A stretch of DNA of 64,000 bases, from assembly GCF_001570425.1 (NCBI RefSeq), contig NZ_BCSX01000003.1, forward strand, positions 62,001 to 126,000, written 5' to 3'. The notes under the pieces were generated by a model, which made no database searches, was not told the origin of the DNA, and saw only the letters and a program-made list of their open reading frames with translations. The translations under genes and the position numbers were made by a program. Origin of the DNA: Mycolicibacterium brisbanense (GTDB lineage: Bacteria; Actinomycetota; Actinomycetes; Mycobacteriales; Mycobacteriaceae). Positions 1 to 8,706 of the stretch are shown piece by piece. The stretch's first letter is position 1, and each line of letters starts with the position of its first letter.

Positions 1-198
1 GACGTGGTGGCCGGGGTGATCCGGTCGGCGCAGCACCAGGAACTGGCCCGATCCGGCGATCCCGTCGTGCTGGCCAACATGCTCATCGGCATGCTCGACG
101 GGCTGGCGGTGCAGGTGCTGCTCGGCTCGCAGAGCATGTCGCTGGACGCGATGCAGGAGACCTGCAAGGCGTTCATCGGCGACGTCATCGCCCGCTGA
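1..198 (+). CDS. TetR-family regulator, C-terminal fragment
   Basis: An open frame runs in from the left edge and stops at 198. The roughly 65 residues present form an amphipathic helical tail (about residues 20-45 read LANMLIGMLDGLAVQVLL) typical of the ligand-binding C-terminus of TetR-type repressors. The DNA-binding helix-turn-helix lies outside the window, so the family assignment rests on the tail alone. The target is unknown; the following gene codes for a lipoprotein and is separated by 100 bases, so it may or may not be controlled by this protein. Confidence 0.55.
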   Translation, partial: DVVAGVIRSAQHQELARSGDPVVLANMLIGMLDGLAVQVLLGSQSMSLDAMQETCKAFIGDVIAR

Positions 199-298
199 TC
201 CGTCCGAGCCGCCGAAAGTCTTTGAGTCCCTTGTGTAGGCTTTGCTGACCCCGCTGCCGTAGTAGGGTCGAGACGATAGCTGTCGGCGGGAGTAGGCG

Positions 299-1066
299 AT
301 GAGAACGGTTGGCGCGCTCGGGTTGCTGGTGTGCGCCGTCATGCTGACGGCGGGGTGTACCAAGGTCGTCGACGGCCGTGTGGCGGCCGCCAACGGCTTG
401 GCTCCGCGCCCGCTGAGCGGTCAATCCGTCGAAAAGGCGCTGCCCGACATCGGGCAGGTGGAGAAGATCGTCGGTGAAACCCTTGCCGAGGACAACTATG
501 TGCCGCCGATCTCGGGTGGTCTCGATGACCTGCCCAATGGTCTGGCCACCGAACAGGATGCGACCCCGCACGAATGTGTCACGGTGTCGAGTCCCATGCA
601 GCGCAGCACCTACGAATCAGCTGACGTCACCGGCGCCGCCAGCACACAGTGGAAGGGCGACCAGTCCGACGGCGCGGTGCTCGCCGTCGACGTCGGTATC
701 GTCGCCCTCGGCAGCGTGGCAGACGCCAACGCACTGTTCGCCGGGTTCGCCAAGCAGTGGAAGGACTGTCAGGGCCAGACGGTGACGCTCGTGCGGGAGT
801 CGGTTCGCGGTGGCTACTACACCGACGCGATCACCGACGTGCGGGAGACCGGTTCGGTGATCGCCGCCACCGTCGAATTCGGCCACACCACAGACCAGTC
901 GACCAGCCCGGTGGCCCGTGCCATCGGCGTGCGGGCCAACTGCCTGGTCGAGACCGAGATCGCGTTCTACAGCGACGCGGTGACATCGGGCAGGCCGTCC
1001 AATGTCGACACCGTCGCCATCGACGTCGCGCGCGCGATGATGGACCGCGTCGAGGAACTCACCTGA
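299..1066 (+). CDS. Lipoprotein with PknH-like sensor domain
   Basis: A 255-residue exported lipoprotein. Residues 1-20 form a lipoprotein signal peptide with lipobox LTAGC, so Cys20 should be lipidated after signal peptidase II cleavage. The rest resembles the PknH extracellular sensor-like domain family (conserved Cys residues in PHECVTVSSP and WKDCQGQTV, and NCLVETEIAF near the end) that mycobacteria carry in many stand-alone lipoproteins. It would sit on the outer face of the plasma membrane; ligand and role are unknown. A GGCGGGAG ribosome-binding site lies just upstream of the ATG. The gene stands alone and ends in a long hairpin (1074-1138). Confidence 0.75.
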   Translation: MRTVGALGLLVCAVMLTAGCTKVVDGRVAAANGLAPRPLSGQSVEKALPDIGQVEKIVGETLAEDNYVPPISGGLDDLPNGLATEQDATPHECVTVSSPMQRSTYESADVTGAASTQWKGDQSDGAVLAVDVGIVALGSVADANALFAGFAKQWKDCQGQTVTLVRESVRGGYYTDAITDVRETGSVIAATVEFGHTTDQSTSPVARAIGVRANCLVETEIAFYSDAVTSGRPSNVDTVAIDVARAMMDRVEELT

Positions 1067-1073
1067 CCGTTCC

Positions 1074-1138
1074 CCCGCGAGCAGACACGCAAGTCCGCGA
1101 CACGCCGGTTTTCGTGGACCTGCGTGACTGCTCGCGGG
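1074..1138. terminator. Long imperfect palindrome after the lipoprotein gene
   Basis: The arm 1074-1090 (CCCGCGAGCAGACACGC) pairs with 1122-1138 with one mismatch, and the pairing continues inward (ACGCAAGTCCGCGA against ACGCAGGTCCACGA), giving a stem near 30 bp with a short loop. There is no U tract, as usual for mycobacterial termination hairpins. The core GCGAGCAGACNCGCAA resembles the motif beside the hairpin at 16102-16141, which suggests a dispersed repeat family doubling as terminators. Confidence 0.6.
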
Positions 1139-1209
1139 AGAAACGTGAGTTGGCTTCTGGCTGAGCGCAACCCTGCAACCGCGGCGGCGGCGGCCGTAGC
1201 GTCGGCGCA

Positions 1210-2499
1210 GTGCCCAGAGAACTGCATCTGCTCGCTTTCGGCAACACCCGCTCGGCCGGCCCTTGGCGTCATCCCGGCGTCGACAACAGCACCGCCGGTG
1301 TGCGACGCCGCCTGATCGAACACGCCCGAACTGCCGAGGCGGGGACCTTCGACGCGCTGTTCTTCGCCGACGGGCTCAACTACGGACCGCCCGCAACGTG
1401 GGCGTACAAAACCCCGGAGGACTTCGAACCGCTGACCGCGACAGCGGCACTGTCCTCGGTGACCGAGCGCATCGGCCTGGTCGTCACCGGATCGGCAACC
1501 CTGCAGCATCCCTATCACCTTGCCCGGCAACTGCTCTCACTCGATCACCTCAGCGGTGGGCGGGCCGGCTGGAACCTGGTCACCAGCTTCGCGCAGGCCG
1601 CGGCCGACAATTTCAGCGCCAACGGCGTCGTCGACCACGACGAGCGGTACCGCATCGCCGAGGAGGCCCTCGACGTGGTGCGCAAACTGTGGGACGGCTG
1701 GGGCGAGGACACCATCGTCGAAGACCGCGAAGCAGGAATCTTCCACGACGTCACCAAGATTCGTCGCGCCGACCACCACGGCCGGTACTTCGACGTCACC
1801 GGTCCGCTGGGGGCTTCGCGGTCGGCGCAGGGCCGGCCCGTGCTGTTCCAGGCCGGCTCGTCGGAGACCGGGCGGGCGTTTGCGGCCCGCCATGCCGAGG
1901 TCATCTTCACCAGCCACGGCAACCGGGCGCGTGCGCAGGAGTTCTACCGCCAGATCCATACCGCGAGCCAGGGCCGGGCGCGGCCGCCGTTGATCACTCC
2001 GTCGCTGCGCTACGTGGTCGGGTCCACCGAGGACGAGGCCAAGCGCGCCGAACATGAGGAATACCAATACTTCAGCCCGGAGTATCAGGCCGGGTGGCTA
2101 CTGGAGGTCGACGTCGACGTCACCGACGCGGACCTCGACGGTCCGGTTCCGGCATCGGCGTTCCCCGAGCACACCCAGACCCATCAGACCGCGCTGGCCG
2201 GCTACCGGGCGCTGGCCGCCGACGGCAACCCCACCGTGCGAGAGTTCCTGTACCGCACCGTGAACGGTTGGGGTGCATCGGTGGTCGGCACCCCTGAGCG
2301 CATCGCCGACGAGATCGAGGAGTGGTTCAGTACGGCGGCCGCCGACGGCTTCGTCCTGCGTGACACCGGATTGCCCGGGCAGACCGAGCTGTTCGTCGAA
2401 CAGGTGGTGCCGGTGCTGCGCAAACGTGGTCTGTTCCGCCACGAATACGCCGGGACGACGTTGCGCTCGCACCTGGGCCTGGAGGTACCCCTCCGATGA
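1210..2499 (+). CDS. FMN-dependent monooxygenase, NtaA/SnaA/DszA family (first)
   Basis: A 429-residue luciferase-like flavin monooxygenase of the NtaA/SnaA/DszA/SoxA class, which uses reduced FMN and oxygen to oxidise C-N or C-S bonds. Family features visible are the N-terminal FGNTRSAGPWRHPG segment, the SLDHLSGGRAGWNLVTS block near residue 110, and GRPVLFQAGSSETGR near residue 210. The GTG start opens directly on the conserved strand. It overlaps the next, paralogous gene by ATGA, so the two are probably translationally coupled. By reading I find no Cys and only the initiator Met in the whole protein, which fits a gene used under sulfur limitation. The substrate cannot be read from sequence. 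Confidence 0.88.
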   Translation: MPRELHLLAFGNTRSAGPWRHPGVDNSTAGVRRRLIEHARTAEAGTFDALFFADGLNYGPPATWAYKTPEDFEPLTATAALSSVTERIGLVVTGSATLQHPYHLARQLLSLDHLSGGRAGWNLVTSFAQAAADNFSANGVVDHDERYRIAEEALDVVRKLWDGWGEDTIVEDREAGIFHDVTKIRRADHHGRYFDVTGPLGASRSAQGRPVLFQAGSSETGRAFAARHAEVIFTSHGNRARAQEFYRQIHTASQGRARPPLITPSLRYVVGSTEDEAKRAEHEEYQYFSPEYQAGWLLEVDVDVTDADLDGPVPASAFPEHTQTHQTALAGYRALAADGNPTVREFLYRTVNGWGASVVGTPERIADEIEEWFSTAAADGFVLRDTGLPGQTELFVEQVVPVLRKRGLFRHEYAGTTLRSHLGLEVPLR

Positions 2500-3884
2500 C
2501 CACAACACGAGATCCCTTCGTACTGGCGGCGTTCACGATGTCGACGGTGTCGCACGGCAACTTCGGGTTGTGGCGTCACCCACTCGATCAGACCGCCCGC
2601 TACACCGACATCCGGTACTGGGTGGAACTGGCAAAACTCCTCGACACCGGCGGATTCGACGCCCTGTTCGTCGCCGACGCGGTCGGCCAGCTCGACGTGT
2701 ACGGCGGTGACGCGGCGGCAGCGCTGACGCGTGCCGTACAGACGCCGGTGACCGATCCGCTGCTGGCGGTTTCGGCGATGGCAGCCGCGACAACGCATCT
2801 CGGATTCGGCATCACCGTGTCCACCACCTACGAGAGTCCGTATCTGCTGGCGCGCAAGTTCAGCACGCTCGATCATCTGACCGGCGGCCGTATCGGCTGG
2901 AACGTCGTCACGTCGCTCCTGGACAGTGCCGCGCGCAACATCATCGGCCGCGACCGGCAGATCGCGCACGACGAGCGCTACGCCATGGCCCAGGAATTCC
3001 TGGAGGTGACCTACAAGCTGTGGGAAGGCTCCTGGGAGGATGGCGCGGTCGTACGGGACCGGGAGGCCGGTATCTACACCGATGCCACCAAAGTGCACGG
3101 TATCGCGCACGAGGGCACCTATTTTTCGGTTCCGGGTGCGCATCTGGTTGAGCCGTCGCCGCAACGCACGCCGGTGTTGTTCCAGGCCGGAACATCGCCG
3201 GCCGGACGGGAATTCGCGGCGCGCAACGCCGAGTTGGTGTTCGCCAGCGATCCGCGTCCCGAGGTGTTGCGCGCCAACATCGACGATGTTCGCCGTCGTG
3301 CGGCGGCCCACGGCCGCAACCCCGACGCGATCAAGTTCTTGACCTCAATCGAAATCGTCACCGACACCACGGATTCAGCGGCCAGGGCCAAGGCTGATGA
3401 ACTGACCCGCTACCACGACCTGGACGCCGGACTGGTGCTGCTCTCGGCGCTCAGTGGTGTCGACTGGTCCACCTACGGGGTGGACCGGCCCATCGAGCAG
3501 TTCGACACCGACGCCAGCCGCTCGATTCTCGCCGCGGTCGGGGACAGCCGAATCACGCTGCGCGACTACGTCGGGGGGCTCGGAGGTTTCGGCGGGCAAC
3601 TGTTCGTCGGGTCGGCCGCGACGGTCGCCGACGAACTGGAGGCCTACGCCGAGCGCACCGGGGTCGACGGGTTCAACATCGCATACCACGTCACCCCGGG
3701 CAGTTTCGCCGACGTCGCCGAGCATCTGATACCGGAGCTGCGGCGGCGTGGCCGGGCCAGGACACCGGACGCCCCGACCACCTTGCGGCAGCGTCTGTTC
3801 GGCGGCGATTCGGCCGTGCTGCCGCCGGACCATCCCGGCGCCGGTTTCCGGTTGGCAAAAGAATCCCGTCGATTCGATAACTGA
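2496..3884 (+). CDS. FMN-dependent monooxygenase, NtaA/SnaA/DszA family (second)
   Basis: A 462-residue paralogue of the preceding protein in the same flavin monooxygenase class; STLDHLTGGRIGWNVVTS and TPVLFQAGTSPAGREFAARN are the same family blocks. It starts on ATG overlapping the upstream stop. Enzymes of this family oxidise nitrilotriacetate, dibenzothiophene sulfone, sulfonates or N-acetylated S-alkylcysteines. With a permease, an acetyltransferase and a DszC-like flavoprotein downstream, uptake and oxidative desulfurisation of an organosulfur compound is the best inference. The protein contains no Cys and four Met by my reading. A separate flavin reductase is not encoded nearby and would have to come from elsewhere. 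Confidence 0.88.
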   Translation: MTTTRDPFVLAAFTMSTVSHGNFGLWRHPLDQTARYTDIRYWVELAKLLDTGGFDALFVADAVGQLDVYGGDAAAALTRAVQTPVTDPLLAVSAMAAATTHLGFGITVSTTYESPYLLARKFSTLDHLTGGRIGWNVVTSLLDSAARNIIGRDRQIAHDERYAMAQEFLEVTYKLWEGSWEDGAVVRDREAGIYTDATKVHGIAHEGTYFSVPGAHLVEPSPQRTPVLFQAGTSPAGREFAARNAELVFASDPRPEVLRANIDDVRRRAAAHGRNPDAIKFLTSIEIVTDTTDSAARAKADELTRYHDLDAGLVLLSALSGVDWSTYGVDRPIEQFDTDASRSILAAVGDSRITLRDYVGGLGGFGGQLFVGSAATVADELEAYAERTGVDGFNIAYHVTPGSFADVAEHLIPELRRRGRARTPDAPTTLRQRLFGGDSAVLPPDHPGAGFRLAKESRRFDN

Positions 3885-3964
3885 CGCCGACGCCGATGTT
3901 GCGGCATCGTCATGACCACCTAATTCATTGTGCCCCTGTCAGTTACGACAGAAAGGTATGCATC

Positions 3965-5503
3965 ATGACCACAGTCGAAGAAGAGCCATCCGTCACCGTC
4001 GGGGGCCGGAGTCTGACGGCCGCCGAATCGACCGGCCTGGAATCCGACGCGCTCGGTGCCTGGGGCGTATTCGCGCAGGGCCTGGCCGCGGCGGCTCCCA
4101 GCGTCGCACTCGCCACCGTGCCGTTCTCCCTGTTCGTCGCGGCGGGCAAGGGCGCCGCCTGGGCGGCGGTCGTCGGTCTGGTGATCGTCATCCTGGTCGC
4201 CACGACGATCAGCTTCCAGGCCAAGCGAACTGTCTCGTCGGGATCGCTTGGCACCTATACCGGTAACGGTCTGGGCCCGGGCTTCGCTTACGCCGCCGGA
4301 TTCAGCCTGCTGTTCGGATACATCGGCTTCGCCACCACGGGCACGCTCGGCGGCGTGCTGTACCTCGACGCGTTCCTCGAGTCCATCGGGCTCGGGTCGC
4401 AGGCCGCGTGGTTCCGGCTCTTGCTGGTGCTCGTGGTGGTAGCCGTGGCGGTGTACCTGCCCTACCGGGGTGTGTCACTGACCGCGAAGTACGAACTGGC
4501 ATTTGAACTTCTCGCCATCGCGTCCATCCTGGTGATCATCGTCGCCTCCTACATCGGCTACGGCTTCCACGTGGACTGGGATCAGCTCAACCCGTCTCAC
4601 CTCGGCTCCAGCACAACGTTTATCGCTGCGGTCACCGCGGTGGGCTCCTACGCCGGGTTCGAGAGTGTCGCATCGCTGGGCGCGGAGGCCAAGGACGCCC
4701 ATCGCAGCATCGCGCGCTCGCTGCTGCGGGTCGTGCTGCTGCTCGGCGTGCTCTACATCTTCGCGACCTACCCACAGATCCTGCATTTCGGCGAGATCGA
4801 CGGTGACAAGGCAGTACTGCCGCAGCTCGCAGGCGCGGTCGGCGTGTCATGGGTGAATCAGGTTGTGAGCGCCACGGTTTCGGTGGCCTTCATCGTGTTC
4901 GTCACGGCCGTCACGACCGCCGCGGCACGCTCACTGTTCACGTTCGCCCACGAAGGCGCGCTGCCCAAGGTGTTCGCGAAGGTGCACCCGTCGCACAAGA
5001 CACCGTGGACCGGGGTGGTGTTCGTCGGCATCCTGGCGCTGATCTTCTCGGCGGTCGCGACTTTCAGTTCGGCGGGCCGGCTGGTGTTCGACGTCTACGG
5101 CGGCTACGTCTCCAACTGGGGATTCCTGACCAGCTACCTGCTGGTCGTGATCGCCACCCCGATCTGGCTGCGCAAGATCAACGCCCTCACGCCGCTGCGG
5201 CTCGGCGTTTCGGTGGCCGCGACCGTCGGCATCGGTTACGTGATCTTCAGCAACTTCTACCCTGTGCCCGAATTCCCTTTCAACATCCTGCCTTTCGTCT
5301 TCGGCGCGATCCTGCTGGCCGGCCTGGCGTGGTACTGGTACCTCAAGCGGACCAGGCCCGAGGTGGCTCAGCGGGTCGGCACCATCCAGACGCTGTCGGA
5401 GGCCGAGCAGCAGCGGCTCACCGACGAAGGCATCCTCGGTGTGCTGCAGGAGCAGCGCGGTGACGACGACTCCGACCGGCAGCAGGACCCGGTGGCACCG
5501 TGA
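3965..5503 (+). CDS. APC-superfamily amino acid permease
   Basis: A 512-residue polytopic membrane protein of the amino acid-polyamine-organocation superfamily, with about twelve hydrophobic segments and a hydrophilic C-terminal tail from about residue 465. The ATG at 3965 is chosen because AGAAAGG lies 8-15 bases upstream and the protein then begins MTTVEEEPSVTVGG; an upstream in-frame start lacks such a site. It should import the organic substrate of the surrounding oxidation genes, perhaps an amino acid-like sulfur compound. Strikingly, apart from the initiator I find no Met and no Cys in the entire membrane protein. The stop overlaps the GTG of the next gene. Confidence 0.88.
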   Translation: MTTVEEEPSVTVGGRSLTAAESTGLESDALGAWGVFAQGLAAAAPSVALATVPFSLFVAAGKGAAWAAVVGLVIVILVATTISFQAKRTVSSGSLGTYTGNGLGPGFAYAAGFSLLFGYIGFATTGTLGGVLYLDAFLESIGLGSQAAWFRLLLVLVVVAVAVYLPYRGVSLTAKYELAFELLAIASILVIIVASYIGYGFHVDWDQLNPSHLGSSTTFIAAVTAVGSYAGFESVASLGAEAKDAHRSIARSLLRVVLLLGVLYIFATYPQILHFGEIDGDKAVLPQLAGAVGVSWVNQVVSATVSVAFIVFVTAVTTAAARSLFTFAHEGALPKVFAKVHPSHKTPWTGVVFVGILALIFSAVATFSSAGRLVFDVYGGYVSNWGFLTSYLLVVIATPIWLRKINALTPLRLGVSVAATVGIGYVIFSNFYPVPEFPFNILPFVFGAILLAGLAWYWYLKRTRPEVAQRVGTIQTLSEAEQQRLTDEGILGVLQEQRGDDDSDRQQDPVAP

Positions 5504-6486
5504 CGATCATCGACCACGGCCCGTTGCGGAGCGTGACGACTGCGGAGATCACCTCGCCGGACCTGCCGCTGATCGCCGACTTCCTCGCCACCACACCCGG
5601 ATTGGGCGGACGCAAGTTCGCCGCTGATTCCCGCGACGTGGCCGAGCAACTCGATGGCGCATACCCGGGCGCCGCGCTCGTCCTGCGTAGCGGGGCCGGC
5701 ACGGTGCTGGGCTACGCAGTGCTGCACCGGCCCGACGGGGTGGAACTGGAAGTGCTCGCAGACTTCGTCTTTCATCCGGACGTGGCGCGAGAAGCGGTCG
5801 ACGGGGTGGTCGCTGCCATCGTCGACCGCTTCCGCCGCGTCGCCGTGCCGGACGCGTACCTACGCACCTACATCGGCGCCGACCAGCCCGCGGCGATTGC
5901 CGCACTGGCCGACCACGGCGCGCGGGTGGAGCGGCAGTTCATCAGCACCCGCAAGTCACTGCTCGGCGAGGACCCCGAGGAACTCGGTGCGGCGCGTATC
6001 GATGGCCTGACCGTACTGTCGTGGCCCGAGGTCATCGATGGCGGTTTCGGCGAGCAGGTCAGGCAGTTGCAGTACGACACCTTCAGCGAGCATTTCGGCA
6101 ACATGTCGAAGACGCCGCAACGCTGGCACCATCATCTCGAAAGCCGGTCATTCACACCTGATTTCAGCATCGCGGCGGTCGACGATGACGGGGAAGTGGT
6201 CGGTTATGTGCTCGGCTCGACCTACACCGTCGGTGTCGGGGCCGACGAGAAACGCAGTGCCCATACCGATTACATCGGGGTGCGGCGGGAGCGGCGCCAG
6301 CGTGGCACCGCTGAACTGCTGCTGCGCAAGATCTGGCTGGCGGCACTGCGGCGCGGGTTGACCGCGGCGTCGCTGGGCACCGACATCAACAACGCCAGCA
6401 AGGCTCACCTGCTGTATCGCAGGTTGGGTTACGTGGCGGTGCAAGATTCCTACGCCTATCGAATCGATGCCACGGGGAGGGCATGA
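5500..6486 (+). CDS. GNAT-family N-acetyltransferase (tandem GNAT fold)
   Basis: A 328-residue acetyltransferase. The C-terminal half shows a GNAT acetyl-CoA site (DYIGVRRERRQRGTAELLLR, about residues 258-277) followed by NNASKAHLLYRRLGY; the N-terminal half looks like a degenerate second GNAT repeat, as in MshD-type proteins. It starts on GTG overlapping the permease stop and ends overlapping the next gene. In Bacillus S-alkylcysteine salvage, N-acetylation precedes oxidative C-S cleavage by an NtaA-family monooxygenase; this gene may do the same job here. No Cys and two Met were found. A partner deacetylase is not present in the operon. Confidence 0.8.
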   Translation: MTIIDHGPLRSVTTAEITSPDLPLIADFLATTPGLGGRKFAADSRDVAEQLDGAYPGAALVLRSGAGTVLGYAVLHRPDGVELEVLADFVFHPDVAREAVDGVVAAIVDRFRRVAVPDAYLRTYIGADQPAAIAALADHGARVERQFISTRKSLLGEDPEELGAARIDGLTVLSWPEVIDGGFGEQVRQLQYDTFSEHFGNMSKTPQRWHHHLESRSFTPDFSIAAVDDDGEVVGYVLGSTYTVGVGADEKRSAHTDYIGVRRERRQRGTAELLLRKIWLAALRRGLTAASLGTDINNASKAHLLYRRLGYVAVQDSYAYRIDATGRA

Positions 6487-7721
6487 TGACAAGAGCCACA
6501 ACGTATCTCAAACGACCGACCGGGTACGACGCCGAGCTCAGATCGGTGTTCCGGCCGATCTTCGACCGGATCGCCGAAGGCAACGCACAGCGCGAGGCCA
6601 ACCGCGAATTCCCGCATGAGCAGGTGCGCTGGCTCGGCGAGGCCGGGTTCGGCACGCTGCGAATCCCGGCCGAGCAGGGCGGCTTCGGCGCGTCACTGGA
6701 GCAGACATTCCTGCTGCTCGCCGAACTGGGGGAGGCCGACGCCAACATCGCGCACATCTGGCGCAACCACCTCGCGTTCGTCGAGGACCGGCTCAACGCG
6801 CCGGTGTCCGAGGACAACGGCACGTGGATCAAACGCTTCCTCGCCGGTGAGTTCGTCGGCGGCGGCTGGACCGAGGCCAACAACGTCACCCTGGCGAACC
6901 TGCTCACCACGGTCACCCCGGAGAACGGGCACTGGGTGGTCAACGGTGCGAAATACTATGCCACGGGCAGCTTGTACGCAGACTGGCTCGACGTCCTGGG
7001 CCGCGGTGACGACGGGCAACTGTGGACTGCGCTGGTCCGCGCCGACGATCCGGGCGTCACGCTCGTCGACGACTGGCGCGGGTTCGGCCAGCGCACCACC
7101 GCCAGCGGTTCGGCGCGCTATGACGGGGCGCGCGCCGAGCGGGGCAACGTGTTTCCCGCCACCGAGCGGTTCACGTATCAGGCGCACTTCTATCAAATCG
7201 CGATGCTTGCGGTGCTCACCGGGATCACCCGGGCCGTGCAGCGCGACGGCACAGCCGCGCTCAAGCAGCGCAGCCGAAATTACCCGCAGGGCCTCGCCGA
7301 GGTGCCCGCCGCCGATCCGCAGCTGTTGCAGGTGATCGGGGAACTGTCGGCGGAGGCATTCGCCGCCGAGGCCGCGCTGGGCCAGAGCGCGCGTTCGCTG
7401 GACCGTATCGTCGCCGGCCGGTTGGCCGGCAGTGACGACCACGCCCGAGAATTGTTGATCGACGCCGAAGTCGCAGTCACCCAGGCTCAACTGGTCATCG
7501 TCGGCGCGGCGCAGCGGGCCACCACGCACGTCTTCGACGCACTCGGTGCGTCAGGCGTTTCCGAACAACTCGGCCTGGATCGGCACTGGCGCAACGCGCG
7601 CACTCTCGCATCCCACAATCCGGTGGTCTACAAGGCACGGATCCTCGGGGACTGGTTCGTCAACGGCACCGATCCGGTAGCCGACCTGTCCTCGCTCGGC
7701 CGCGGCGGACAGGGCAACTGA
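6483..7721 (+). CDS. Acyl-CoA dehydrogenase-fold flavin monooxygenase (DszC/SfnB-like)
   Basis: A 412-residue flavoprotein with the acyl-CoA dehydrogenase fold: helical N-terminal domain, the beta segment WVVNGAKYYATGSLYADW (about residue 155) and the C-terminal four-helix region. The flanking context is that of DszC/SfnB-type FMNH2-dependent oxygenases rather than beta-oxidation enzymes; a clear acyl-CoA dehydrogenase catalytic Glu is not obvious. It is the last gene of a five-gene run whose members overlap by about four bases, except for an 80-base gap before the permease. No Cys and three Met were seen. It may catalyse S- or N-oxidation ahead of the two NtaA-type enzymes. Confidence 0.8.
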   Translation: MMTRATTYLKRPTGYDAELRSVFRPIFDRIAEGNAQREANREFPHEQVRWLGEAGFGTLRIPAEQGGFGASLEQTFLLLAELGEADANIAHIWRNHLAFVEDRLNAPVSEDNGTWIKRFLAGEFVGGGWTEANNVTLANLLTTVTPENGHWVVNGAKYYATGSLYADWLDVLGRGDDGQLWTALVRADDPGVTLVDDWRGFGQRTTASGSARYDGARAERGNVFPATERFTYQAHFYQIAMLAVLTGITRAVQRDGTAALKQRSRNYPQGLAEVPAADPQLLQVIGELSAEAFAAEAALGQSARSLDRIVAGRLAGSDDHARELLIDAEVAVTQAQLVIVGAAQRATTHVFDALGASGVSEQLGLDRHWRNARTLASHNPVVYKARILGDWFVNGTDPVADLSSLGRGGQGN

Positions 7722-7722
7722 G

Positions 7723-8640
7723 TCAGAACTGCACTCGCAGTACCGCTTTACCGGCGACCTTGCGACCCAAAAGGGCCTCGGCCGCGGCCGAGATGTTGTC
7801 CCACGAATCACGCAGGCCGATCTGTGGGTCGAGTTCGCCGTCGGCCAGCAAGGTCAGCAGGTACTGCAGGTCGGCTTGAAACGGTGCGCGAACAGTGAAC
7901 GGCTCCAAGCGTTTCCGCTTGCCGCGGCGGCGCTCCTGCTCGAAGTCGATGGTGGTGGGTTCGTTGGAGGCCATGCCGATGGACTGCACCGAACCACCGT
8001 CGTCGACCAGGCTGAACGCCTGCGCGAGTAACTTGCCACCGACGTTGTCCAGCACTCCGAACACCGGCTCGGTCACCGAGTCCAAGCCGACGACCACCTC
8101 GTCGGCACCCAGTTCGGTGAGGCCGTCACCGCGAGCCGGGCTGCCCACCGCTGCGATCACGTGCGCACCCGCCCGCGCCGCCAACTGCACCGCATAGCGC
8201 CCGACACCACCGGAAGCGCCGGTGATGAGTACGCGCCGGCCCACCACGGGGCCCAGGGCGCGCAGCGCCTGCAGCGCCGTCACCCCGGCGACGGGCAGCG
8301 CCGCCGCCTCATCGAACTCCACGAACTCCGGAAGCTCGGCGAGGTTGTCCGTCGCGACGGCCCGGCGTTCGGCCCAACCGGCCTCACCGCTGAACCCGAC
8401 CACGCGGGTGCCTTCCGGCGGACCCGACCCGTCGGGGGCCGCCCGGGTCACGACGCCCGCGGTGTCCCAACCGGGTACTTCACCGGGCCGGCGCATCTGT
8501 TCGATGAAGTGCAGTTCCCCGAAGTTCAAGGCGATGGCGTGCACGTCGATCAGTGCCTGCGAGTCGGCGACCGCCGGCTCGGTCACGTCATCGAATCGAA
8601 GCTTTGCCGGCGCCTGCGGATCGTAAACGATGGCTCGCAT
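7723..8640 (-). CDS. Zinc-independent alcohol dehydrogenase / quinone oxidoreductase family protein
   Basis: A 305-residue medium-chain dehydrogenase/reductase. It has the N-terminal GroES-like domain and the Rossmann NAD(P) site VLITGASGGVGRYAVQLAARAG; the catalytic-zinc Cys/His set of classical alcohol dehydrogenases is missing, as in quinone-oxidoreductase members. I place the start at the ATG at 8640 (MRAIVYDPQAPAK) because the family begins there; the frame stays open upstream over the divergent methyltransferase. It converges with the DszC-like gene with only one base between the stops. Substrate unknown. Confidence 0.82.
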   Translation of the reverse strand: MRAIVYDPQAPAKLRFDDVTEPAVADSQALIDVHAIALNFGELHFIEQMRRPGEVPGWDTAGVVTRAAPDGSGPPEGTRVVGFSGEAGWAERRAVATDNLAELPEFVEFDEAAALPVAGVTALQALRALGPVVGRRVLITGASGGVGRYAVQLAARAGAHVIAAVGSPARGDGLTELGADEVVVGLDSVTEPVFGVLDNVGGKLLAQAFSLVDDGGSVQSIGMASNEPTTIDFEQERRRGKRKRLEPFTVRAPFQADLQYLLTLLADGELDPQIGLRDSWDNISAAAEALLGRKVAGKAVLRVQF

Positions 8641-8706
8641 GAGAAGGCAAACCTCCGCGGGTGGCACCACTATTCCCGGCCCGGTGCACTTCGTAAGGTA
8701 TCGCGG

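Noticed and set aside
1124..1315. Frame with several Cys codons (SAQCPENCICS) crossing the start of the first monooxygenase, as a possible Cys leader
   Set aside because: The Cys codons lie inside the monooxygenase coding region, there is no start with a leaderless -10 element, and the frame runs on far past the gene start.
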